46,288 nucleotides of DNA from positions 1-46,288 of the forward strand of contig DASPVO010000061.1 in the NCBI GenBank assembly GCA_035622335.1. Direction: 5' to 3'. The stretch comes from DATJAJ01 sp035622335 (GTDB lineage Archaea; Thermoproteota; Nitrososphaeria; Nitrososphaerales; Gagatemarchaeaceae). Under the pieces are notes generated by a model. That model worked only from the letters and a program-made list of their open reading frames with translations. It searched no databases and had not been told where the DNA came from. The position numbers and the translations under genes were made by a program. Shown piece after piece: positions 23,266 to 31,990 of this stretch (within the stretch, counting starts at the first letter, position 1; each line of letters starts with the position of its first letter).

Positions 23266-25470
23266 TCAGCGGTAGTAGGGGACGGCTACCTTCTCCATCG
23301 GTTTCCCTTCCCTCGAAGAGCGCACCTTCTTTATCGCTTCCAGGAAGTGCTCCATCTTGACGACGGCGTCGTCTACGTGCTTCTTCGCGTCGTCAGGCTT
23401 CGGATACTTTGAGATGAACTCTTGGAGGACTATCGAGACGGCCGTGTTGGTCAGGGCCGACATGTCCGCACCGCTGAAGCCCTCGCTCATGTCCACTATC
23501 CTCTCCGGGTCGACGTCCTTTGCTATCGGGACCCCCTTCATGTGTATCTTCAGAATCTCCTTCCTGGCTACCTTGTCTGGGAGGCTCACTGCCACGAGCT
23601 TGTCGAACCTTCCCGCTCTGAGGAGGGATGGGTCGATGAGCTCCATCCTGTTCGTCGCAGCCAGGACGACGACTCCGGACAGGCTCTGGATCCCGTCCAG
23701 CTCGGTGAGCAGCTGGCTCACGACCCTCTCGGTGACCATGCTGTCTCCGCCCATGCCCCTGGTAGGCGCGAGCGCGTCGATCTCGTCGAAGAAGATCACG
23801 CAAGGTGAGGCTTGCCTCGCCCTCCTGAAGACCTCCCTCACTCCACGCTCTGACTCTCCCACCCACTTGCTCAACAGCTCCGGGCCTCGCACGCTGATGA
23901 AGTTCGCTTCGCTCTCGGTGGCGACCGCCTTCGCGAGAAGCGTCTTCCCCGTCCCCGACGGGCCGTGGAGAAGGATTCCCCTCGGCATGGTGTACCCTAT
24001 CTTGTTGTAGAGGTCGGAATACTTCAAGGGCCACTCGACCGCCTCTTGGAGCTCCTTCTTCACCGTCTCGAGGCCACCGATTTCCGACCACTTTACGTCT
24101 GGCGTCTCGAGGTAGACCTCCCTCATCGCAGACGGCATCACGTCCTTGAGTGCCTCCTCGAAGTCTGTGTTCGTGACCACGAGCTTGTCCAGAGTCTCGG
24201 GGCTGAGCCTGTCCTCTTCTAGCTTGATATCCGGAAGGTTCCTCCTGAGCGTCTTCATTGCCGCCTCCTTACAGAGGTACTCAAGGTCCGCGCCCACGAA
24301 ACCGTGCGTCACCGAGGCAAGATGGTCGAGGTCGACAGACTTGTCCGCGACAGTCGGCTTCTCTCCCTCGCTCTGCGGGAACAGGGGCATGTGTCTGGTG
24401 TGGATCTGGAGGATCTCCAGCCTGCCTCTCTTGTCCGGAACCTTGATCTCGATCTCCCTGTCGAACCTGCCTGGTCTCCTCAGCGCCGGGTCGATCGCGT
24501 TGGGCCTGTTGGTAGCGGCGATGACAATGACCTTTCCCCTCGCTTCCAGTCCGTCCATTAGGGAGAGGAGCTGGCTCACCACCCTCCGCTCGACTTCACC
24601 GGTGACCTCCTCCCGCTTGGGAGCAATCGAGTCTATCTCGTCGATGAAAATTATCGTGGGCGCCTTCTCCTTGGCTTCCTTGAATATCTCCCTCAGCCTT
24701 GCTTCCGACTCTCCGTAGAACTTGCTCATAATCTCGGGACCGCTTATCGGTATGAAGTGCGCGTTGCTCTCTGTGGCGACAGCCTTCGCGAGCAGTGTCT
24801 TTCCCGTCCCCGGAGGACCGTAGAGGAGCACTCCCTTCGGTGCTTCCACCCCGAGCTTCTCGAATATCTCTGGATGTCTGAGCGGGAGCTCTATCATCTC
24901 TCGGACCTTCTGTATCTCGTCCTTGAGACCGCCGATGTCCTCGTATGTGACCTGAGGAACTCCCCTTAGAGCCTCTCCCTTCTCCGAGATCACGAAGACC
25001 GTCCTCTGCGTTATCAGTGCTGCGTCCGCGACCGGGCTGACTCCGACGACCTGGAAGGTGAGCCTGCCTCCGAAGTAGGGTATCATGATGTTGTCGCCCT
25101 TGGTCACGGGCACGCTCTCGAGCGCATCCGCGAGGTACCTTTCGTCAATCGGCGGGACCGCTTCTAGTGGGGCGACCACAACCTTCTCCGCGGGCGGAGC
25201 CTTGACCTTCTTCACGGTGACTACGTCGCCAATCGCAACACCAGCGTTGTTTCTAATCAGACCGTCAATCCTGACGATTCCTCTGCCCTCGTCCGAAGGG
25301 TACAAGGGGAGACACTTGGCAACGGTCCTTCTCTTGCCCTTGATCTCGATCACGTCGCCAGTGGATGCGTCCAGAGCGTCCATCGCGTCGTAGTCTATCC
25401 TTGCAACTCCGCGGCCTACATCTCTAGTGTAGGCCTCCAGCACCTTCAACTGGACTTGCTGCTGGCTCAT
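23266..25470 (-). CDS. cdc48: Cdc48/VCP-type AAA+ unfoldase
   Basis: A 734-residue double-AAA ATPase. The N domain (double-psi barrel plus beta clam) covers 1-180. D1 has GPPGTGKT (218-225) and IIFIDEID (273-280). D2 has GPSGTGKT (503-510), CVIFFDEIDA and arginine-finger-type motifs. It unfolds substrates for the 20S proteasome. The C terminus VPYYR ends in a HbYX-like tripeptide of the kind that docks into proteasome rings. A TTG at 25494 would overlap hsp20; the ATG at 25470, 14 bases after the hsp20 stop, starts at the conserved MSQQQVQLKV and is preferred. It is co-transcribed with hsp20. Confidence 0.95.
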   Translation of the reverse strand: MSQQQVQLKVLEAYTRDVGRGVARIDYDAMDALDASTGDVIEIKGKRRTVAKCLPLYPSDEGRGIVRIDGLIRNNAGVAIGDVVTVKKVKAPPAEKVVVAPLEAVPPIDERYLADALESVPVTKGDNIMIPYFGGRLTFQVVGVSPVADAALITQRTVFVISEKGEALRGVPQVTYEDIGGLKDEIQKVREMIELPLRHPEIFEKLGVEAPKGVLLYGPPGTGKTLLAKAVATESNAHFIPISGPEIMSKFYGESEARLREIFKEAKEKAPTIIFIDEIDSIAPKREEVTGEVERRVVSQLLSLMDGLEARGKVIVIAATNRPNAIDPALRRPGRFDREIEIKVPDKRGRLEILQIHTRHMPLFPQSEGEKPTVADKSVDLDHLASVTHGFVGADLEYLCKEAAMKTLRRNLPDIKLEEDRLSPETLDKLVVTNTDFEEALKDVMPSAMREVYLETPDVKWSEIGGLETVKKELQEAVEWPLKYSDLYNKIGYTMPRGILLHGPSGTGKTLLAKAVATESEANFISVRGPELLSKWVGESERGVREVFRRARQASPCVIFFDEIDALAPTRGMGGDSMVTERVVSQLLTELDGIQSLSGVVVLAATNRMELIDPSLLRAGRFDKLVAVSLPDKVARKEILKIHMKGVPIAKDVDPERIVDMSEGFSGADMSALTNTAVSIVLQEFISKYPKPDDAKKHVDDAVVKMEHFLEAIKKVRSSREGKPMEKVAVPYYR

Positions 25471-25483
25471 ACCATCATCGCCT

Positions 25484-25999
25484 TCACTCAACACTCACTC
25501 TTCGAAAGCCCTTATTAGATTTGTCCTTGAGTGAAAATGAAATCTCCAAGATGCCGTTCTTGTAGTCTGCCTTCGCGCTCTCAGGGTCAACTTCGGCTTT
25601 CAAGGACATCTCTGATAGATACTTTCTGCCCGACCCCTCCGCCTTCACGACCAAGTCCTTGTCGGTCGTAGATATCTCGATGTTCTCCTTTGCCACGCCC
25701 GGGAGGTCGAAGATGGTCCTGAGCTTCTTGTTCCCCTCGTCGAGTGTCTGCTCGCTCATCGGCGCTCTGAACCCCTCCATGTGGGTGTCGTCTCCGAACA
25801 TCTCAATCTTCGGTCTGCCGGCCGGGTCTACCTTGAGCGTGAAACCCGTCACGTGAGGAGGCATCATCCTCTTTGCTTCTCCTACGCTCCGCTTCAGCTG
25901 GTCCTGCATAGACTTCTGGAAGTCCTCGAAGAACCTGTCAAGCTCGTCAAGGGCGTCCCGGATGTCCCTTCTCGAATCGTATTCATCCAAATTAACCAC
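25484..25999 (-). CDS. hsp20: Hsp20/alpha-crystallin small heat-shock protein
   Basis: A 171-residue small heat-shock protein. Residues 1-45 are an acidic/helical N-terminal arm, and about 80-165 form the alpha-crystallin domain (RTIFDLPGVAKENIEISTTDKDLVVKAEG). Its end, KADYKNGILEISFSLK, is the conserved A-x-x-x-N-G-x-L motif. It holds unfolding proteins for refolding or for the Cdc48 route encoded just downstream. The start is a GTG about 28 bases from a palindromic TATA box shared with the divergent regulator. An inverted repeat lies over the start, a candidate repressor site. Confidence 0.92.
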   Translation of the reverse strand: MVNLDEYDSRRDIRDALDELDRFFEDFQKSMQDQLKRSVGEAKRMMPPHVTGFTLKVDPAGRPKIEMFGDDTHMEGFRAPMSEQTLDEGNKKLRTIFDLPGVAKENIEISTTDKDLVVKAEGSGRKYLSEMSLKAEVDPESAKADYKNGILEISFSLKDKSNKGFRRVSVE

Positions 26000-26007
26000 T
26001 GGTTGAT
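25990..26007. promoter_or_regulatory. Candidate operator over the hsp20 start
   Basis: ATTAACCA-C-TGGTTGAT is an 8-1-8 inverted repeat with one mismatch; its core AACCA-C-TGGTT is perfect. It overlaps the predicted hsp20 transcription start and GTG codon, where bound repressor would block initiation. A second small palindrome, AAGTTAACCTT (26017-26027), lies beside the TATA box. The Phr-like protein encoded divergently is the obvious candidate ligand. Confidence 0.45.
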
Positions 26008-26023
26008 TAGCTAGAAGTTAACC

Positions 26024-26031
26024 TTATATAA
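26024..26031. promoter_or_regulatory. Palindromic TATA box shared by hsp20-cdc48 and the Phr-like regulator
   Basis: TTATATAA is a perfect palindrome whose centre is about 28 bases from the hsp20 GTG (25999) and about 27 bases from the regulator GTG (26054). Both messages would be leaderless and share a single TBP site. Confidence 0.65.
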
Positions 26032-26053
26032 ACATATCCCAGATTGGGGTCAC

Positions 26054-26656
26054 GTGCAGCAGAACGAACTCGAAGCGATCGTCTCCTCGGGAGCTAGGCT
26101 CAAGATTGCCAGCCTTTTGTCTGTCAGGCCTCGGACTCTCAGAGAGCTTTCAGCACTAACGGGCGTGTCAGTTCAAGCCGTCTTGAAGCACCTGGGCAAG
26201 CTCGACAGCTTGGGTATGCTGTCAGAGGAGAGCGTACAAGCAGGGAGTCTGGGAGTCCGGAAGGTGTATGCTCTGAAGGGCTACTCGCTGGCCGACTACT
26301 CCTCCGAGGGGCTGTTGATGGTCAGAGTGTCCAAACGACCTGCGGTCGCGCGTTCGGACCCTAGCCTGGGGGTGCTGAAATCACTGGCCCAAGAGACGCT
26401 CTTTCAAAGGCAAAGGATCCGCGAACAGGCGAGGCGTCTGGTCAGGATGGTCGACGAGCTGTCCGAAAGCGAGGAGAAGCTGAATTCGATAGTGGACGAG
26501 ATGAAGCTCGCCGACGCGGAGCGATTGATTCTAAGAACCGTCTACACGGAGGAGACTCTGGAGGATGCGGAGTCTGCACTACGGCGGAACTATGGTCTCC
26601 CTGACCCCAGAAGGGCTATAGAGAGTCTGCTGAGCAAGGTGGAGAGAATTGCCTAG
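26054..26656 (+). CDS. Phr-like winged-helix heat-shock regulator
   Basis: A 200-residue ArsR-type winged-helix protein. The DNA-binding part (about 5-75) has the helix-turn-helix TLRELSALTGVSVQAVLKHLGKLDSLGML and a wing (GVRKVYALKGY). Residues 110-200 are helical, probably for dimerisation. Size, fold and location match Phr of Pyrococcus, a repressor of about 200 residues controlling hsp20, an AAA+ ATPase gene and itself. Here the divergent genes are exactly hsp20 and cdc48. Regulation of this locus is inferred from that parallel. The end overlaps the surE start by 8 bases. Confidence 0.75.
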   Translation: MQQNELEAIVSSGARLKIASLLSVRPRTLRELSALTGVSVQAVLKHLGKLDSLGMLSEESVQAGSLGVRKVYALKGYSLADYSSEGLLMVRVSKRPAVARSDPSLGVLKSLAQETLFQRQRIREQARRLVRMVDELSESEEKLNSIVDEMKLADAERLILRTVYTEETLEDAESALRRNYGLPDPRRAIESLLSKVERIA

Positions 26657-27479
26657 AAAGCTTGTCATGGTGACAAACGACGACAGCGTTCAGAGCCGCG
26701 GCATGATCGAGCTTGCGAAGGCGATCGAGAGGTTCGCGGAGGTCACCGTTGTCGCGCCTGAAGCGCCCCAGAGCGCAACCGCCCTCAGCCTCACATTCCA
26801 CAAGCCTCTCAGGGTAGCCAAGGTGAACTCGTACGGGGTAGACTGCTACGCGGTGTCGGGGAGCCCCGGCGACTGCGTGATGATAGGCGTGAACAAGCTG
26901 CTCCCGAGACGACCCGACCTAGTGGTCTCCGGAATCAACATGGGGGACAACGACACCTACCAGGACGTCCTGGCGTCGGGTACCGTGGCTGCCGCGATCG
27001 AGTCTGCACTCACCGGCATCCCCGCGATCGCCTTCTCGATGGAAGTCGCGGAGGAGTCTCTCTTCTCCTTTGAGATGTCGGGAGGAGGCGAGTTCGTGAA
27101 GGCCGCCGAAATCGCGAGCGAGATCGTGCGGGACGCCCTCGAGAACGGGATGCCGAGCGGGGCCGAGATCCTCAACGTCAACTTTCCGTCCAGAATTGAC
27201 GCTAGGACACAGCTTGCGCTCACCGAAGTGGGGCGCAGGAAGTACACGGACAAGGTCCTCGTCAGGAAGGACCCGAGAGGCCGTGCCTATTACTGGCTCT
27301 TCGGCGAGAGGCTCCCGCAGTTCGCACCGAACTCGGACGCGGAGGCGGTGATAGCCAAGCACCAGATCTCGATCACGCCGCTCGCCCTGGACCTCTCGGG
27401 CCCCATGACAGAAGGGCTGGAAGAAATGAAGAAGAGGGTCGAGGGCAGGTTGGCGAAAAGGGGCCGCAGAGATAAATAG
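26649..27479 (+). CDS. surE: 5'/3'-nucleotidase SurE
   Basis: A 276-residue SurE phosphatase acting on nucleoside monophosphates (in some species also on polyphosphate). Conserved motifs: VTNDDSVQSRG near the N terminus (metal-binding DD), VSGSPGDCVMIGV, and VSGINMGDN followed by SGTVAAAIE. The start is a TTG that overlaps the end of the upstream regulator gene, so the two are coupled. Family members are usually about 250-280 residues, so it is complete. SurE has been linked to stress survival in bacteria, which fits the heat-shock neighbourhood; that link is only contextual. Confidence 0.93.
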   Translation: MPRKLVMVTNDDSVQSRGMIELAKAIERFAEVTVVAPEAPQSATALSLTFHKPLRVAKVNSYGVDCYAVSGSPGDCVMIGVNKLLPRRPDLVVSGINMGDNDTYQDVLASGTVAAAIESALTGIPAIAFSMEVAEESLFSFEMSGGGEFVKAAEIASEIVRDALENGMPSGAEILNVNFPSRIDARTQLALTEVGRRKYTDKVLVRKDPRGRAYYWLFGERLPQFAPNSDAEAVIAKHQISITPLALDLSGPMTEGLEEMKKRVEGRLAKRGRRDK

Positions 27480-27511
27480 AGAGACGCCTCGAATCGGCAG
27501 AGGCCAGGAGC

Positions 27512-27997
27512 ATGAACAGCGTGAACCCGTCGACCCTGAGGACTGTGCGCCTCTCGCCGCTCGTGAGGATCGCGATACCTCCGATCTTCGTCGCTTCCCT
27601 GCCCAAAAACGCGATAGGCTTCTCTTTCGAGGGAGGTAAGCCCGGCGCTGTCACGGGGGCGGCGATTCTAGCCTCGGCCTGCCTACTAGGCGCGCTACTT
27701 TACGGAGTCGCCGGCCTCGCAGGACTCGTCCTGCCCGCGTGGCTCCTAGGGACCACAGGCGTGGCGATGCTCTACACGAGCGCTCGGGGACTCGCGTTCG
27801 TCAAGCCTTACTGCTCGCGCTGCAGACTCCTCCCCCTGATCAAGGAGCACGAAGCCGCGCACCTCTCGGGTGCCACTGGCGACGAGGAGATCTGGGAAGG
27901 GGCGCGCGCCGAGCACGCCGCAGTTAGGCAGTCGCTCATCGGAGACCCCGCGATCTGCTCCTTCTGCCCGATCCCGAAGCGCCTCGAAGAGCACTGA
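27512..27997 (+). CDS. Small membrane protein with CxxC and HExxH-like motifs, unknown function
   Basis: A 161-residue protein I do not recognise. Two adjacent hydrophobic segments (about 50-70 and 72-92) suggest a membrane hairpin. The C-terminal half contains YCSRC (C100, C103 region), then EHEAAH, a formal HExxH, and near the end ICSFC. Two CxxC pairs plus histidines could bind zinc. The ATG lies about 37 bases after an A+T-rich GATAAATAG overlapping the surE end. It precedes ABCE1 by 11 bases and is probably co-transcribed. The HExxH could be chance; no other protease features are seen. Confidence 0.6.
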   Translation: MNSVNPSTLRTVRLSPLVRIAIPPIFVASLPKNAIGFSFEGGKPGAVTGAAILASACLLGALLYGVAGLAGLVLPAWLLGTTGVAMLYTSARGLAFVKPYCSRCRLLPLIKEHEAAHLSGATGDEEIWEGARAEHAAVRQSLIGDPAICSFCPIPKRLEEH

Positions 27998-28008
27998 GGC
28001 GACTGGTC

Positions 28009-29838
28009 GTGGTGCAGAGGGTCGCGGTAGTGGACAGAGACCTGTGTCAGAGCAAGAAGTGCGGGCTGGAGTGCATCAAGGAGTGCCCGGTCAACATCAA
28101 CGGGCAGGAGTGCATTCAGCTCGACGAGAAGAAGAAGTCGCTCATCTCGGAGGAGCTTTGCATAGGGTGCGGGATATGCATCAAGGTCTGCCCCTTCGAC
28201 GCCATCAACATCCTCAACCTGAGCGAAGAGCTGAAGACCGACAAGGTGGAGCAGTATGGGGTCAACCAGTTCCGTCTCTTCAGGATCCCTACCGTGAGGA
28301 AGGGGAGTGTTGTCGGTCTGGTCGGCAGAAACGGGATAGGAAAGTCGACGGCGCTCCGCATTCTCGCAGGGAGCTTGATACCGAACCTGGGGGACTACGA
28401 ACACGAGCCCTCCTGGGAAATGATCCTGCGCTATCTGAGCGGGAGGGAGATGAAGGAACACTTCGAGAGGATAGCCGAGGGCGAGATGAAGGTCTCGCTC
28501 AAGCCTCAGGCCGTCTACAAAATCCCCGAGGCCTGGAAGGGCGGGGTCGAGCCCCTCCTGCGCGAGATGGACGAGAGAGATTCCTTCGACGAGGTCGTTG
28601 GGGAACTCGGACTGTCAGAGGCTCTGTCGAAGGAAGTCCCTGACCTTAGCGGGGGAGAGCTGCAGAGGGTCGCGGTGGCCGCGGCGGCGCTGAAGGACGC
28701 CGACCTCTACCTCTTCGACGAGCCGTCCTCGTACAACGACGTCTATCAGAGGCTGGCCGTCTCCAGGCTCATCAGGAGGATTGCTGGGATGGGGAGGTCG
28801 GTGCTGGTCGTGGAGCACGACATCGCCTTCCTCGACTACGTGACAGACTACGTGCAGATAATCTACGGAGAGCCGGGCGCATACGGTATCGTCTCCGGTC
28901 TGTACTCGTCCAGGGTGGGGATCAACGCGCTTCTGGACGGTTACCTCTCCCAGGAGAACATCCGGTTCAGGGAGCGCCCCGTCGCCTTCGGCCAGAGAAG
29001 CGCGACGGAGTTCACCGAGAGCGAGGTGAGGATAGCAAGCTACTCCCCTCTCGAGAAGAGGTTCGGCGAGTTCGCTCTGGAGACATCGGGAGGTTCCCTG
29101 ACGCAGGGGACGATACTGGGCGTCGTGGGAGCAAACGCCCTCGGGAAGACGACGTTCCTCCGTATGGTCGCGGGGGAAGAGAAGCCCGACAGAGGGGAAG
29201 TCCACATAGGGGCCAAGGTGTCGTACAAGCCGCAGTATCTGTCGACAGGTCTGGAGGGCACCGTCGAGGAGTTCCTCTTCTCCCTGGGGACCAAGTACGA
29301 AGACCCCTTGCTTCAGGAAGCGCTCGTCGCCCCGCTGAAGATGGAGAAGCTGATGGCCAGAAGCCTGAAGGACGTCAGCGGGGGGGAGCTGCAGAAGGTG
29401 GCGATAATAGCGTGCATGGCTCAGGACGCGGAGGTCTATGCGCTGGACGAGCCATCGGCGTTTCTCGACGTCGAGGACAGGTTCGTGGTCTCGAGGGCCG
29501 TGGGAAGGCTCGTCAAGGCGAGGGGGAGAGCCGCGATGGTCATAGACCACGACCTCCAGGTCATAGACGCGGTGTCGGACCTGCTGATGGTCTTCTCCGG
29601 GAGTCCAGGAGTCTCAGGTAGAGCCACCGAGCCGATGCCCAAGGAGGAGGGGATGAACGCGTTCCTCAAAGGCGTGGGGCTCACCTACCGCAGGGACGTC
29701 AACAGCGGGAGGCCCAGGGTCAACAAGCCTGGGAGCAAGCTCGACAGGGAGCAGAAGGCGTCTGGGAAGTACTACTACGTGGGAGAAGTGAGGTCGGAGA
29801 TTGCCGAGTCTGATCAGGAAGATACTGGAAGAGACTAG
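28009..29838 (+). CDS. abce1: ABCE1/RLI ribosome-recycling ATPase
   Basis: A 609-residue soluble ABC protein that splits ribosomes after termination. The N-terminal domain has two ferredoxin-like [4Fe-4S] motifs, C13-C18-C22-C26 and C51-C54-C57-C61. NBD1 has Walker A GRNGIGKST (106-114), signature DLSGGELQR and Walker B YLFDEPSSYNDV. NBD2 has GANALGKTT, DVSGGELQK and YALDEPSAFLDV. The hinge region is present. The P-loop of NBD2 reads ALGK where IGK is usual, a mild change. The start is one of two adjacent GTG codons. Its end overlaps trm5 by 38 bases. Confidence 0.97.
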   Translation: MVQRVAVVDRDLCQSKKCGLECIKECPVNINGQECIQLDEKKKSLISEELCIGCGICIKVCPFDAINILNLSEELKTDKVEQYGVNQFRLFRIPTVRKGSVVGLVGRNGIGKSTALRILAGSLIPNLGDYEHEPSWEMILRYLSGREMKEHFERIAEGEMKVSLKPQAVYKIPEAWKGGVEPLLREMDERDSFDEVVGELGLSEALSKEVPDLSGGELQRVAVAAAALKDADLYLFDEPSSYNDVYQRLAVSRLIRRIAGMGRSVLVVEHDIAFLDYVTDYVQIIYGEPGAYGIVSGLYSSRVGINALLDGYLSQENIRFRERPVAFGQRSATEFTESEVRIASYSPLEKRFGEFALETSGGSLTQGTILGVVGANALGKTTFLRMVAGEEKPDRGEVHIGAKVSYKPQYLSTGLEGTVEEFLFSLGTKYEDPLLQEALVAPLKMEKLMARSLKDVSGGELQKVAIIACMAQDAEVYALDEPSAFLDVEDRFVVSRAVGRLVKARGRAAMVIDHDLQVIDAVSDLLMVFSGSPGVSGRATEPMPKEEGMNAFLKGVGLTYRRDVNSGRPRVNKPGSKLDREQKASGKYYYVGEVRSEIAESDQEDTGRD

Positions 29839-30640
29839 CGCTAAGGCCCAGGCAGAGTATGTAGCGTCGGGGTTGGACGTCGTGGGGGACCTGGCGGTCC
29901 TTAGGCTTACAGACCTCGACGAGAAGGCCAAGGTCGAGGTCGCCGAAGCCCTCCTGAAGGAGGTCAAGAACGTGAAGGGCGTCTACGAGCAGGAGGGGGG
30001 GATCGAGGGCGAGTTTCGGCTCAGGAGGCTCAGGCACCTCGCGGGGGATCGGAGGACGACGACGGTCCACAGGGAGAACGGATTCTTCTACGAGCTCGAC
30101 CTGGCGTCGTGCTACTTCTCGCCGAGGCTCTCGACAGAGAGACTCAGGGTCTCGATGCAGGTCAAGGCGGGCGAGAGGGTGCTCAACATGTTCGCGGGGG
30201 TCGGTCCCTTCACGGTTCCGATCGCAAGGAAGAACCCGGTCGTCAGCTGCGAGCTCAATCCAAGCGCGTTCGAATACCACGAGCGCAACAATGCGAGGAA
30301 CAAGGTCTCAAAGAGCGTGAGAATGCTCAACGCAGACGCCAAGCTACTGCCAGAGCTAGTCTCGGAGAAGTTCGACAGAATCATCATGCCTCACCCCTCG
30401 AAGGCGGAGGAATTCCTCGGAGCAGCTCTGGCCGTCGCCGGCGAGAGTGCAATCATACACTACTACAGACACCTTCCGGGCATGGACGAGTCAGAGGCGG
30501 GAGAGTCGATCAAGAAGGAACTGAACGAGTTGCTGCCTCGGAAGTGCAGCTACGCAGTCAGGAGGGTGCGCGCGGTAGGACCCAGATGGCTGGAGATGGC
30601 GGCTGAAATCTCACTGGGCGCTCAGAACGGCAGGTTCTGA
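29801..30640 (+). CDS. trm5: tRNA (guanine(37)-N1)-methyltransferase Trm5
   Basis: A 279-residue Trm5 that forms m1G37 next to the anticodon and prevents frameshifting. A short N-terminal D2-type region is followed by CYFSPRLSTERLRV (the conserved S-x-R-L-x-x-E-R segment), the SAM loop NMFAGVGPFTVPIA, CELNP, and the active-site region FDRIIMPHPSKAEEFL. In many homologues the last motif is N-L-P; here it is M-P-H-P, as in some archaeal variants. The start is a TTG within the abce1 end. A TTG start and 38-base overlap indicate coupling. Convergent overlap with cytochrome b is 19 bases. Confidence 0.88.
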   Translation: MPSLIRKILEETSAKAQAEYVASGLDVVGDLAVLRLTDLDEKAKVEVAEALLKEVKNVKGVYEQEGGIEGEFRLRRLRHLAGDRRTTTVHRENGFFYELDLASCYFSPRLSTERLRVSMQVKAGERVLNMFAGVGPFTVPIARKNPVVSCELNPSAFEYHERNNARNKVSKSVRMLNADAKLLPELVSEKFDRIIMPHPSKAEEFLGAALAVAGESAIIHYYRHLPGMDESEAGESIKKELNELLPRKCSYAVRRVRAVGPRWLEMAAEISLGAQNGRF

Positions 30641-31986
30641 CCGTATCTGTACAGGTGCGCGATGACTCCGAACGTGACAAGAACGGACCCGGAGTCGAAC
30701 AGCGTCATGCTGTAGAACCCTCCGGAGTATGCGACCACGGCAAGAAAGTCGAGGGCTATCTGCGCGACTATCAGCAGGACGAATATCACGTAGACCCAGG
30801 ACCTGCTCAGGATGGGCCCTAGAGGCCCTGCGGCCTTCCTCACGCGCTCCCGCGATTTTATGTATCCGAGGAAGGCGTATGTCATGACGAAGCAGACGAG
30901 CGTGATGCCTATCATCGACGCGAAGTAGTCGGCCGGAGGCACGAGGAGCCTCGAGAGGGTCGGGAGGGAGAGGTTGGGGTTGATGTAGAAGCCCCACGCC
31001 GTTGTGACCAGTATCTGGGCGATGCTCGTTATCCCCAGTGCGGTGAAGAAGGGCCTGTCCTTCCAGTTGAGTTTCTTGGATGTGTCGACGAACGGGATGA
31101 CCAGGGCCATGAGGAACAGGAGGGCGGGCATCAGTCCCCCCATCACGAACTTGTCGTACTCTGTCCTCAGCAGCGCGTAGATCCCCGTCAGGTACCACTC
31201 GGGTATGGTGAGCGTAGGGTTGCTCGGGCTGTACGGGGTGCTCAGCTGGACCGGGAAGATGCCGGCTATGATGAGTATCCCTCCGACGACCGCCGAGATC
31301 ACTGGGAGGTCGAAGACGAGGTAGCGTGGGAAGTGGATGAACACGAGAAGGATCATTATCATCGGGAGTATGAAGACGTGTGCGGCGTAGAGCCTGAGGA
31401 TGAAGTCAGTGAAGCCCGACCCAAAGATTGCTATCCTCAGCGCGCTCCCGATTAGAGGCGACGCGTTTGCGAGGGACGACCCTATCTCGATTGCCAGGCC
31501 GGCCCTCTGGTTGAAGATCAGGTCGTACCCACTGTAGGCTTCCACACCCGTTATCACTCCGAGTATGATGCCGGTCACCCACAGGATCTCGTTCTTGATC
31601 TTGAACCTGCCGCTGAAGTACTGGTAGTACATGTGGAGAACCGCCAGGAGCACCATAGCGTTGGAAGCGGTGTAGTGTATGTTCCTGATCAGGTAGCCAT
31701 ACGGTATCACGTCGTTGATTCTTTGGACGCTCGAGAACGCGCAAGTGAGCGTCCCGCATCCGGTGAGCGTAGGTTGATAGAAAATCATGAGCAGCCCGCC
31801 CGTCACGCCCAGCACGAGGAAGACGATCCCCGTGAGCATCCCGAGGTAGCCCATCGGGCTAACGAACCGCTTGGGGAATGTGTACTGGACTCCGCGGTAG
31901 ACCGTCCTCTCCAGGCCGTCTACGACCCAGTGGTAAAGCTTCGAAATCAGGTTCCTCTTGGGCGGGGGCGAGGGTGGCTGTGCCAT
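30622..31986 (-). CDS. Cytochrome b (b6-like) of a quinol oxidoreductase
   Basis: A 454-residue integral membrane subunit carrying two b hemes and the quinone sites. Heme ligands are H104/H118 and H203/H218; the 15-residue spacing of the second pair is the cytochrome b6-type hallmark (14 in mitochondrial-type b). The Qo motif is PEWYL (262-266). About ten to eleven helices are predicted, so b6 and subunit IV parts are joined in one chain. The N terminus is Pro-rich and cytoplasmic. It starts 4 bases after the Rieske stop, in the same operon. No cytochrome c1 or f gene follows. Confidence 0.93.
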   Translation of the reverse strand: MAQPPSPPPKRNLISKLYHWVVDGLERTVYRGVQYTFPKRFVSPMGYLGMLTGIVFLVLGVTGGLLMIFYQPTLTGCGTLTCAFSSVQRINDVIPYGYLIRNIHYTASNAMVLLAVLHMYYQYFSGRFKIKNEILWVTGIILGVITGVEAYSGYDLIFNQRAGLAIEIGSSLANASPLIGSALRIAIFGSGFTDFILRLYAAHVFILPMIMILLVFIHFPRYLVFDLPVISAVVGGILIIAGIFPVQLSTPYSPSNPTLTIPEWYLTGIYALLRTEYDKFVMGGLMPALLFLMALVIPFVDTSKKLNWKDRPFFTALGITSIAQILVTTAWGFYINPNLSLPTLSRLLVPPADYFASMIGITLVCFVMTYAFLGYIKSRERVRKAAGPLGPILSRSWVYVIFVLLIVAQIALDFLAVVAYSGGFYSMTLFDSGSVLVTFGVIAHLYRYGQNLPF

Positions 31987-31990
31987 CTAT

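Noticed and set aside
27700..27997. Zinc metalloprotease call from the HExxH motif
   Set aside because: A single HExxH match without a third ligand pattern or protease fold is weak; described as a motif only.
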